From Rhodospirillaceae bacterium (lineage in GTDB: Bacteria; Pseudomonadota; Alphaproteobacteria; Dongiales; Dongiaceae), in the NCBI GenBank assembly GCA_016794075.1, contig JAEUKU010000198.1, forward strand, positions 1 to 5,284: DNA of 5,284 nt. Reading direction: 5' to 3'. Positions 1 to 5,284 of the stretch are shown in pieces (the first letter of the stretch is position 1; the number at the start of each line of letters is the position of its first letter). The position numbers and the translations under genes were made by a program. The notes below the pieces were generated by a model, which made no database searches, had not been told where the DNA came from, and saw nothing but the letters and a program-made list of their open reading frames with translations.

Positions 1-3000
1 GAAGGCCATGCCGCCCGACATGCCGGCGGCGAAATTGTCGCCGACGCGGCCCAGGATGACCGCGGTGCCGCCGGTCATATATTCGCAGCCATTGGAGCCG
101 CAGCCCTCGACCACCACCTCGGCGCCGGAATTCCTCACGGCGAAACGCTCGCCCGCCTGGCCGGCCGCGAAGAGCTTTCCGGCCGTGGCGCCATAGAGCA
201 CCGTGTTGCCGATGATGGTGTTCTCGTTGCTGTTGAGCTTCGAGGACGGCAATTGCCGCACCACGATGGTGCCGCCCGACAAGCCCTTGCCGACATAGTC
301 GTTGGCGTCGCCGAAGACTTCCAACTTCACCCCCTGTACCGCGAAGGCGCCGAGCGATTGCCCGGCCGAGCCGCGCAGGCGCACGGTCAGGTGGTTGGGC
401 TTCAGCCCGGTCATGCCGAAGCGCCGGGTGATGTGCGCCGACAGCCGCGTGCCGATGGCGCGATAGGTGTTGCGGATGTTGTATTGCAGCTGCATCTTCT
501 CGCCGGCCTCGAACAGCGGCTTGGCGTCCTCGACCATCTTGGCGTCGAGCGTGTCCGGCACCTCGTTGCGGCCCTCCAGCGTGCAATAGCGCGCCTGGTC
601 GCCGGGGTCTGCCTGCGACAGCAGCGGGTTCAGATCCAGATCGTCGAGATCGGCGGCGCCGCGGCTCACCTGCTCCAGCAGCTCGGTGCGGCCGATCACC
701 TCGTTCAAGGTGCGATAGCCGAGCGAGGCCAGCACCTCGCGCACCTCCTCGGCGATGAAGCTGAACAGGTTGACGACCTTCTCCGGCGACCCGGTGAACC
801 GCTCGCGCAGTTTCGGATCCTGGGTGCAGACGCCGACCGGACAGGTGTTGGAGTGGCACTGCCGCACCATGATGCAGCCCATGGCGACCAGCGAGGCGGT
901 GCCGATGCCGAATTCCTCGGCGCCCAGGATCGCGGCGATGACCACGTCGCGGCCGGTCTTGATGCCGCCATCGGTGCGCAGCCGCACGCGGTGGCGCAGG
1001 CGGTTGAGGGTCAGCACCTGATGCGCCTCGGCCAGGCCCATTTCCCAGGGGATGCCGGCATATTTGATCGAGGTGTGCGGCGAGGCGCCGGTGCCGCCGA
1101 CATGGCCGGAGATCAGGATGACGTCGGCCTTGGCCTTGGCCACGCCGGCCGCGATGGTGCCGATGCCGGAGCGCGCCACCAGTTTCACGCAGACCTTGGC
1201 CGTGGGGTTGATCTGCTTCAGGTCATAGATGAGCTGCGCCAGATCCTCGATCGAATAGATGTCGTGATGCGGTGGCGGCGAAATGAGCGACACGCCGGGC
1301 GTGGCGTGGCGCAGCTTGGCGATCTCCACCGTCACCTTGAAGCCGGGCAGCTGGCCGCCTTCGCCGGGCTTGGCGCCCTGGGCCATCTTGATCTCGATCT
1401 CGCGGCAATTGGCGAGGTATTCGGCGGTGACGCCGAAGCGGCCGGAGGCGATCTGCTTGATCGCCGAATTCTCGTTGTCTCCATTGGCGCGCGGCTTGAA
1501 CCGCGCCGGGTCCTCGCCGCCCTCGCCGCTATCCGACTTGGCGCCGATGCGGTTCATGGCGATGTTGAGCGTGCCATGCGCCTCGGGCGACAGCGCGCCC
1601 AGCGACATACCGGGGGTGACGAAGCGCTTGCGGATCTCGGTGATGCTCTCGACCTCGTCGATGGAGATCGACTGGCCGGTGGGCACGAAATCCATCAAAT
1701 CGCGCAAGGCCACCGGCGGCGCCTTGGCGATCATCTCGCTGTAGCGCTTGAAGGTCTGGTAGGATTCGCTGCTGACCGCCGATTGCAGGGTGTGGATGGC
1801 ATCGGCCGCCCAGGCATGGGTTTCGCCGCCCTTGCGGTATTTGTAGAAGCCGCCGATCGGCAGCGCGATGGCGTCGGGGTTCCAGGCCCGCGCGTGGAGA
1901 GCGGTGACCCGCTTCTGAATGCCGGTCATGCCGATGCCGGAGATGCGCGACGGCATGGCCGGGAAATACTCGGCAACCAGGGTGCGCGACAGGCCGAGGG
2001 CCTCAAAATTGGCGCCGCCGCGATAGGAGGAGATGACGGCGATGCCCATCTTGCTCATCACCTTGAGCAGGCCCTGGTCCACCGCCTCGCGGTAGCGGTC
2101 GAGGCAGTCGTCGAGATCGAGCTTGCCGAAGAGGCCGCGCGCCTGGCGGTCGGCGATGGAGGCCTCGGCCACATAGGCGTTGACCGTGGTGGCGCCGACG
2201 CCGACCAGCACCGCGAAATGATGCACGTCCAGGCATTCGCCCGAGCGCACATTCAAGGAGGTGAAGGTGCGCAATTGCTGGCGCAGCAGATGCACATGCA
2301 CGGCACCGGTCGCCAGGATCATCGGGATCGCCGCGCGGCCCGGCCCGGCGCGCTCATCCGACAGGATCACATGGGTGGCGCCGCCGCGCACGGCATCCTC
2401 GGCCTGGCGGCGGATGGTTTGGATCGCGTCGCGCAAGGCATGGTCGCTCGCCTGCGGATCGAAGGTACAATCGATCTCCGCCGCCGATGCGCCCATATAG
2501 GCGCGCATGGCCTGGAACTCCGCCGTCAGCAGCACCGGCGAATCGAGCTGCAGAAGGCGGCACTGGCCCTCGTCCTCGTCCATCACGTTGCCGAGATTGC
2601 CGAGGCGCGTCTTCAGGCTCATCACCCGCTGCTCGCGCAACGAGTCGATCGGCGGGTTGGTGACCTGGCTGAAATTCTGCCGGAAGAAGTGATGCAGGCC
2701 GCGATACTGGTCGGAGAGGATGGCGAGCGGCGTGTCGTCGCCCATGGAGACGATCGCCTCCTTGGCCTCCTCCACCATGGGCTGGAGCACCAGCTCGAGG
2801 TCTTCCATGCTGAGACCGGCGGCGACCTGGCGGCGGCGCAGAGTCTCCTTGTCGAATTTCGCCGGCTCGCCGCGGGTCTTCTTCAGCAGATCGTCGATGA
2901 CGGTGATGTTCCTGACCCAGGCGCCGAACTCGGCGCCCGAGGCCAACTGGTCCATGATCTCGCGGTTCTCGTAGAACCGGCCTTCGTTGAGGTCGACCGC

Positions 3001-4260
3001 GATCATCTGGCCGGGTCCGAGGCGGCCCTTGCGGCTGATGCGGTCCTCGGCCAGCTTGACCATGCCCGCTTCGGAGCCGGCGACCAGCACGCCGTCATTG
3101 GTGATGGCGTAGCGCAGCGGGCGCAGGCCGTTGCGGTCGGTGAAAGCCAGGACCCAATTGCCGGCGAAGCCGCAGATGGCGGCCGGGCCGTCCCACGGCT
3201 CCATCACCGAGTTGCAATAGGAGAAGAGATCCTTGTGGGTCTGCGGCATGGCGGCGCGGCCGTCCCACACGTCGGGGACCAGCAGGCACTTCACCATGGG
3301 CAGCGGGCGCTCCTCGGTGGTCATGATCTCGAACACATTGTCGAGCGCCGCGGAATCCGAGCCGCCCGGCTGGATGACGGGTTTCAGTTCCGCCATGCGC
3401 TCGCCATAGACGGCGGATTCCATCCGCGTCTCATGCGCCTTCATCCAGTTGACGTTGCCCTTCAGCGTGTTGATCTCGCCGTTATGGGCGATGACGCGGA
3501 AGGGCTGCGCCAGGTTCCAGGTCGGGAAAGTGTTGGTGGAATAGCGCTGGTGATAGACGGCGAAATTGGAGACGAAGCGCTCGTCCAGCAAATCGGGATA
3601 GAAGGCGGTCAGCTGCTCGGCCAGGAACATGCCCTTGTAGATGACCGAGCGGCACGAGAGGGAGCAGATATAGAGTTCGCCGATGCCCTCCTCGGCCGCC
3701 GCGCGCTCGATGCGGCGGCGGATCACGTAGAGGTCGGTCTCGAACTGTTCCTCGGTCGCGCCCTTCGAGTTCGCGATCATGATCTGCTCGATCTCGGGGC
3801 GCGTCGCGTTGGCCTTCTCGCCGATGATGCCGATATTCACCGGCACCTGGCGCCAGCCATAGATGGTGTAGCCGTAATTCAGGATCTCGCGCTCGACGAC
3901 GACGCGGCAGGTCTCCTGCTTGCCGAGGTCGGTGCGTGGCAGGAAAATCTGGCCGATGCCGAGCTTGCCGGGGCTCAATTCCTGGCCGACCTTGCGGACG
4001 TAGTCCTCGAAGAAGGCGTGGGGGATCTGCACATGGATGCCGGCGCCGTCGCCGGTCTTGCCGTCGGCATCGACCGCGCCGCGGTGCCACACCGATTTCA
4101 GCGCCTCGATCCCCATCAGCACGATCTCGCGCCGCGGCTCGCCGTCGATGGCGGCGATCAGGCCGACGCCGCAGGCGTCGTGCTCGTCGGCCGGATCGTA
4201 GAGGCCGGTATATTGCAGGTGAGCCGCTTGGTCCTGATAGGTTTTCGCCCAGTTGTTCAT
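1..4260 (-). CDS. gltB: Glutamate synthase (NADPH) large/alpha subunit, 3'-truncated by the window edge
   Basis: GltB converts glutamine plus 2-oxoglutarate to two glutamates in the cytoplasm, using electrons supplied by GltD. The frame is open for 1420 codons with no stop before the left edge. The start is the ATG at 4260-4258, chosen because GGAGG lies 7 nt upstream and because it leaves a 29-residue propeptide before the catalytic Cys30 (DACGVG), as expected for this self-processing family. Domains seen in order: class II glutamine amidotransferase, about 30-450 (WHRG with Arg60, NGEIN at 260-264); central linker domain, about 450-810; FMN-binding synthase barrel, about 815-1230 (GEGGEDPARF at 912-921, KPGEGGQLPG from Lys964, GGTGASP, and the 3Fe-4S cysteines 1129, 1135 and 1140 in a Cx5Cx4C pattern); and most of the glycine-rich C-terminal beta-helix, about 1235-1420. 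Domain edges are estimates from the known Azospirillum structure. About 90 residues should lie beyond the edge. No visible motif is damaged. It follows gltD by 175 bp and is probably co-transcribed with it. No TTA, CTA or TCA codon occurs in the visible part. Confidence 0.98.
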   Translation of the reverse strand, partial: MNNWAKTYQDQAAHLQYTGLYDPADEHDACGVGLIAAIDGEPRREIVLMGIEALKSVWHRGAVDADGKTGDGAGIHVQIPHAFFEDYVRKVGQELSPGKLGIGQIFLPRTDLGKQETCRVVVEREILNYGYTIYGWRQVPVNIGIIGEKANATRPEIEQIMIANSKGATEEQFETDLYVIRRRIERAAAEEGIGELYICSLSCRSVIYKGMFLAEQLTAFYPDLLDERFVSNFAVYHQRYSTNTFPTWNLAQPFRVIAHNGEINTLKGNVNWMKAHETRMESAVYGERMAELKPVIQPGGSDSAALDNVFEIMTTEERPLPMVKCLLVPDVWDGRAAMPQTHKDLFSYCNSVMEPWDGPAAICGFAGNWVLAFTDRNGLRPLRYAITNDGVLVAGSEAGMVKLAEDRISRKGRLGPGQMIAVDLNEGRFYENREIMDQLASGAEFGAWVRNITVIDDLLKKTRGEPAKFDKETLRRRQVAAGLSMEDLELVLQPMVEEAKEAIVSMGDDTPLAILSDQYRGLHHFFRQNFSQVTNPPIDSLREQRVMSLKTRLGNLGNVMDEDEGQCRLLQLDSPVLLTAEFQAMRAYMGASAAEIDCTFDPQASDHALRDAIQTIRRQAEDAVRGGATHVILSDERAGPGRAAIPMILATGAVHVHLLRQQLRTFTSLNVRSGECLDVHHFAVLVGVGATTVNAYVAEASIADRQARGLFGKLDLDDCLDRYREAVDQGLLKVMSKMGIAVISSYRGGANFEALGLSRTLVAEYFPAMPSRISGIGMTGIQKRVTALHARAWNPDAIALPIGGFYKYRKGGETHAWAADAIHTLQSAVSSESYQTFKRYSEMIAKAPPVALRDLMDFVPTGQSISIDEVESITEIRKRFVTPGMSLGALSPEAHGTLNIAMNRIGAKSDSGEGGEDPARFKPRANGDNENSAIKQIASGRFGVTAEYLANCREIEIKMAQGAKPGEGGQLPGFKVTVEIAKLRHATPGVSLISPPPHHDIYSIEDLAQLIYDLKQINPTAKVCVKLVARSGIGTIAAGVAKAKADVILISGHVGGTGASPHTSIKYAGIPWEMGLAEAHQVLTLNRLRHRVRLRTDGGIKTGRDVVIAAILGAEEFGIGTASLVAMGCIMVRQCHSNTCPVGVCTQDPKLRERFTGSPEKVVNLFSFIAEEVREVLASLGYRTLNEVIGRTELLEQVSRGAADLDDLDLNPLLSQADPGDQARYCTLEGRNEVPDTLDAKMVEDAKPLFEAGEKMQLQYNIRNTYRAIGTRLSAHITRRFGMTGLKPNHLTVRLRGSAGQSLGAFAVQGVKLEVFGDANDYVGKGLSGGTIVVRQLPSSKLNSNENTIIGNTVLYGATAGKLFAAGQAGERFAVRNSGAEVVVEGCGSNGCEYMTGGTAVILGRVGDNFAAGMSGGMAF

Positions 4261-4267
4261 GGGTGAA

Positions 4268-4272
4268 CCTCC
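4268..4272 (-). promoter_or_regulatory. Ribosome binding site of gltB
   Basis: On the minus strand this reads GGAGG and ends 7 nt before the ATG at 4260, an ideal Shine-Dalgarno position. It fixes the gltB start and shows that gltB has its own translation initiation signal rather than relying on coupling to gltD, whose stop is 175 bp upstream. The site lies outside the upstream palindrome (4304-4405), so the hairpins there should not occlude it directly. Confidence 0.85.
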
Positions 4273-4307
4273 GCGATAGGCGCGCTGCAGCAACAAACAA
4301 GATCGTC

Positions 4308-4330
4308 ATGGTCGGACTTGGTCCGACCAT
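4308..4330. repeat. Perfect hairpin, 10-bp stem with 3-nt loop (gltB-proximal unit)
   Basis: Arms ATGGTCGGAC (4308-4317) and GTCCGACCAT (4321-4330) are exact reverse complements around the loop TTG. In the gltD-to-gltB transcript the stem is followed by a loosely U-rich run (CTTGTTTGTTG on the minus strand, 4303-4293) that begins 4 nt past the stem. That is too broken to call a Rho-independent terminator, but it could give partial termination, pausing or protection from 3' exonucleases. It is the gltB-side half of the composite element. Confidence 0.85.
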
Positions 4331-4380
4331 CCACGAGTTTCGCCGTGCGAGACCTCGCTGGCGCGGGCAAACTCGTGGAT
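4329..4380. repeat. Central inverted repeat, 12-bp arms
   Basis: ATCCACGAGTTT (4329-4340) and AAACTCGTGGAT (4369-4380) are exact reverse complements. The 28-nt interior can fold further: CGCC (4341-4344) with GGCG (4360-4363), and GCGA (4347-4350) with TCGC (4355-4358), closing a GACC tetraloop. The outer ends overlap the flanking short hairpins by one or two bases, so the whole element could form a three-armed structure in RNA, or a cruciform in DNA. Confidence 0.8.
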
Positions 4381-4400
4381 GCCAGGGCCAAGCCCTGGCA
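4380..4400. repeat. Perfect hairpin, 9-bp stem with 3-nt loop (gltD-proximal unit)
   Basis: Arms TGCCAGGGC (4380-4388) and GCCCTGGCA (4392-4400) are exact reverse complements around the loop CAA; A4379 and T4401 can extend the stem to 10 bp. It lies about 35 nt downstream of the gltD stop codon. It is the first hairpin met by RNA polymerase leaving gltD, and no U-tract follows it. Confidence 0.85.
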
Positions 4401-4435
4401 TGACGGCGAGAGGAACTGCATCGAGATCATGCCTC

Positions 4436-5284
4436 TTACTCCGCCGCCAGCTTGGCGCGGGATTGCGTCACGTAGCTGTCGATTGCCGCCGCCGCGTCGC
4501 GGCCGTCGCGGATGGCCCAGACCACCAGCGAGGCGCCGCGCACGATGTCGCCGGCGGCGAAGACGCCGGGCAGATTGGTCATGAGCGTGCGCCAGTCGAT
4601 CTTGAGCGTGCCCCATTTGGTCAGGGTCAGGTCCTTGGCGCCGGTCGCTGCGGTCATGTCTTCCGGATCGAAGCCGAGCGCCTTGATCACCAGATCGGCC
4701 TCGATGGTGAAGCCGGAGCCGTCGATCACCTGCGGCGTCTGCCGCCCGGTGGCGTCGGGCAGCCCCAGATGGATGCGGTGACAGCGCACGGCGCTCACCT
4801 TGTTGCCGGCGTCGCCGAGGAAGGCCTCGGGCTGCGCCTGCCAAACGAAGTGCACGCCTTCTTCCTCGGCATGGCCGACCTCGCGCTGCGACCCCGGCAT
4901 GTTGGCGCGGTCGCGGCGATAGACGCAGTGGACGGAGGTGGCGCCCTGGCGAACAGCGGTGCGCACACAATCCATCGCGGTGTCGCCGCCGCCGATGACG
5001 ACGACGCGTTTTCCCGCGGCGTTCAAGGCGCCGCTGTCGAACTCCGCCACCTCGTCGCCCAGGCCGATTCGGTTGCTGGCGGTCAGATAGCTGAGCGCCG
5101 GCACGATGTTGTCGAGGCCGCTGCCCGGCCCGCTTATCTCCCGCGCCTTGTAGACGCCGGTGGCGATCAGCACCGCGTCATGGCGCTGGCGCAGCTCCGC
5201 CAGCGTCGCATCGCGGCCGAGTTCGAAGCCGAGCTTGAACTGGATGCCGGCCTCGCTCAGCTGCTCGGCGCGGCGCAGCACGAT
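4436..5284 (-). CDS. gltD: Glutamate synthase (NADPH) small/beta subunit, 5'-truncated by the window edge
   Basis: GltD is the flavoprotein partner of GltB. It binds NADPH and FAD and passes electrons through iron-sulfur clusters to the FMN of the large subunit. The visible part is the last 282 codons, ending in TAA at 4438-4436. The family is about 480 residues long, so roughly 200 N-terminal residues are missing, including the cysteine-rich region for the 4Fe-4S clusters and the first FAD dinucleotide motif. Counting from the right edge, visible features are VLIATG (38-43), the NADPH-binding Rossmann turn VVVIGGGDTAMD (94-105), the conserved YRRDRANMPGSQRE segment (122-135), and the second FAD motif GDIVRGASLVVWAIRDGR (245-262), which ends the oxidoreductase fold. 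These match the GltD/AegA/dihydropyrimidine-dehydrogenase-N-terminal oxidoreductase family, and the adjacent gltB makes GltD the clear choice. An apparent GTG start at 5281 is only an internal valine codon near the edge, since conserved sequence continues through it. The gene lies upstream of gltB, the reverse of the enterobacterial order. Confidence 0.97.
   Translation of the reverse strand: MVLRRAEQLSEAGIQFKLGFELGRDATLAELRQRHDAVLIATGVYKAREISGPGSGLDNIVPALSYLTASNRIGLGDEVAEFDSGALNAAGKRVVVIGGGDTAMDCVRTAVRQGATSVHCVYRRDRANMPGSQREVGHAEEEGVHFVWQAQPEAFLGDAGNKVSAVRCHRIHLGLPDATGRQTPQVIDGSGFTIEADLVIKALGFDPEDMTAATGAKDLTLTKWGTLKIDWRTLMTNLPGVFAAGDIVRGASLVVWAIRDGRDAAAAIDSYVTQSRAKLAAE

Larger units (their letters stand above)
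4304..4405. repeat. Composite palindromic intergenic element (RIME/REP-pair-like)
   Basis: Two 37-bp half-units, 4304-4340 and 4369-4405, lie in inverted orientation around a 28-bp centre and agree at 29 of 37 positions when one is reverse-complemented. Each half-unit starts CGTCATG, holds a short GC-rich hairpin with a 3-nt loop, and continues into ATCCACGAGTTT, which is identical in both. The eight differences all fall inside the hairpin stems and form four compensated base pairs (4311/4327, 4312/4326, 4313/4325, 4316/4322). The layout, a roughly 100-bp intergenic element with two large palindromes, resembles the Rhizobium-specific intergenic mosaic elements (RIME) and the paired REP units (BIMEs) of other bacteria. 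That family label is my inference from layout and remembered sequence style; only one copy is visible here. It fills most of the gap between gltD and gltB and disrupts neither gene. Confidence 0.75.

Noticed and set aside
253..4266. 1337-codon plus-strand open reading frame as a giant novel protein
   Set aside because: It lies exactly antisense and in codon register to gltB, whose protein is recognisable throughout with all catalytic motifs. Its translation has no recognisable domain and has the composition expected of reverse-complemented GC-rich codons.
4261..4303. Sigma-70 promoter for gltB in the leader
   Set aside because: A TTGTTT and a CTATCG on the minus strand are about 15 bp apart, match poorly, and would place the start of transcription on top of the Shine-Dalgarno.
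3482..4330. 282-codon minus-strand open reading frame overlapping the gltB start
   Set aside because: It is out of frame with gltB, arginine- and proline-rich, without recognisable domains. It begins inside the palindromic repeat. It is a shadow of gltB.
4293..4330. Rho-independent terminator after gltD
   Set aside because: The stem is strong, but the following minus-strand sequence (CTTGTTTGTTG) is broken by G and starts a few bases beyond the stem. The gene pair is also expected to be co-transcribed. It is recorded only as a possible partial terminator.
4363..4396. Sigma-54 promoter (TGGCA...TTGC) in the gap, attractive for a nitrogen-assimilation gene
   Set aside because: On the minus strand TGGCAT and TTTGC occur, but the GG and GC elements are about 15 bp apart instead of the required 12, and both bases are explained by the palindromic repeat.
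4257..4970. 237-codon minus-strand frame bridging gltD, the gap and the start of gltB
   Set aside because: It is out of frame with both real genes, R/A/G-rich, and reads through the repeat. gltD itself has a good stop at 4436 and a conserved C-terminus, so no frameshift or fusion is needed.
1..5284. CRISPR array, tRNA, rRNA, insertion sequence or defence/mobile system
   Set aside because: Both coding stretches are continuous core-metabolism genes. The only non-coding DNA is the 175-bp gap, which contains no direct-repeat array, tRNA-like fold or transposase remnant.

Overview
The window is one strand-coherent stretch of a GC-rich alphaproteobacterial chromosome. It carries the two structural genes of bacterial NADPH-dependent glutamate synthase (GOGAT), both transcribed leftward on the minus strand. 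Both genes are cut by the window edges. Their close protein resemblance, from memory, to the Azospirillum brasilense enzyme points to an alphaproteobacterium (Rhodospirillales or Hyphomicrobiales-like), as do the near absence of A/T-ending codons and the style of the intergenic repeat. I cannot name the genus.

Layout in transcription order, right to left: (1) 5284-4436 is the C-terminal 282 codons of gltD, the small (beta) subunit, running off the right edge at its 5' end. (2) 4435-4261 is a 175-bp intergenic gap, dominated by a 102-bp composite palindrome (4304-4405) made of two REP/RIME-like hairpins in inverted orientation. (3) 4268-4272 is a clear Shine-Dalgarno sequence. (4) 4260-1 is the first 1420 codons of gltB, the large (alpha) subunit, running off the left edge roughly 90 residues before its expected C-terminus.

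The two products form one enzyme. GltD oxidises NADPH through FAD and passes electrons via iron-sulfur clusters to GltB. GltB releases ammonia from glutamine in its N-terminal amidotransferase domain, channels it to the FMN site, and reductively aminates 2-oxoglutarate. The net result is two glutamates per glutamine plus 2-oxoglutarate. With glutamine synthetase this is the main low-ammonium assimilation route.

I found no sign of a previously undescribed system. The coding content is core nitrogen metabolism with all visible catalytic motifs intact. The one item worth a second look is the intergenic element: its two half-units differ at eight positions, and all eight fall into four compensated stem base pairs. 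The very long open frame opposite gltB is explained by codon usage and is not annotated as a gene.
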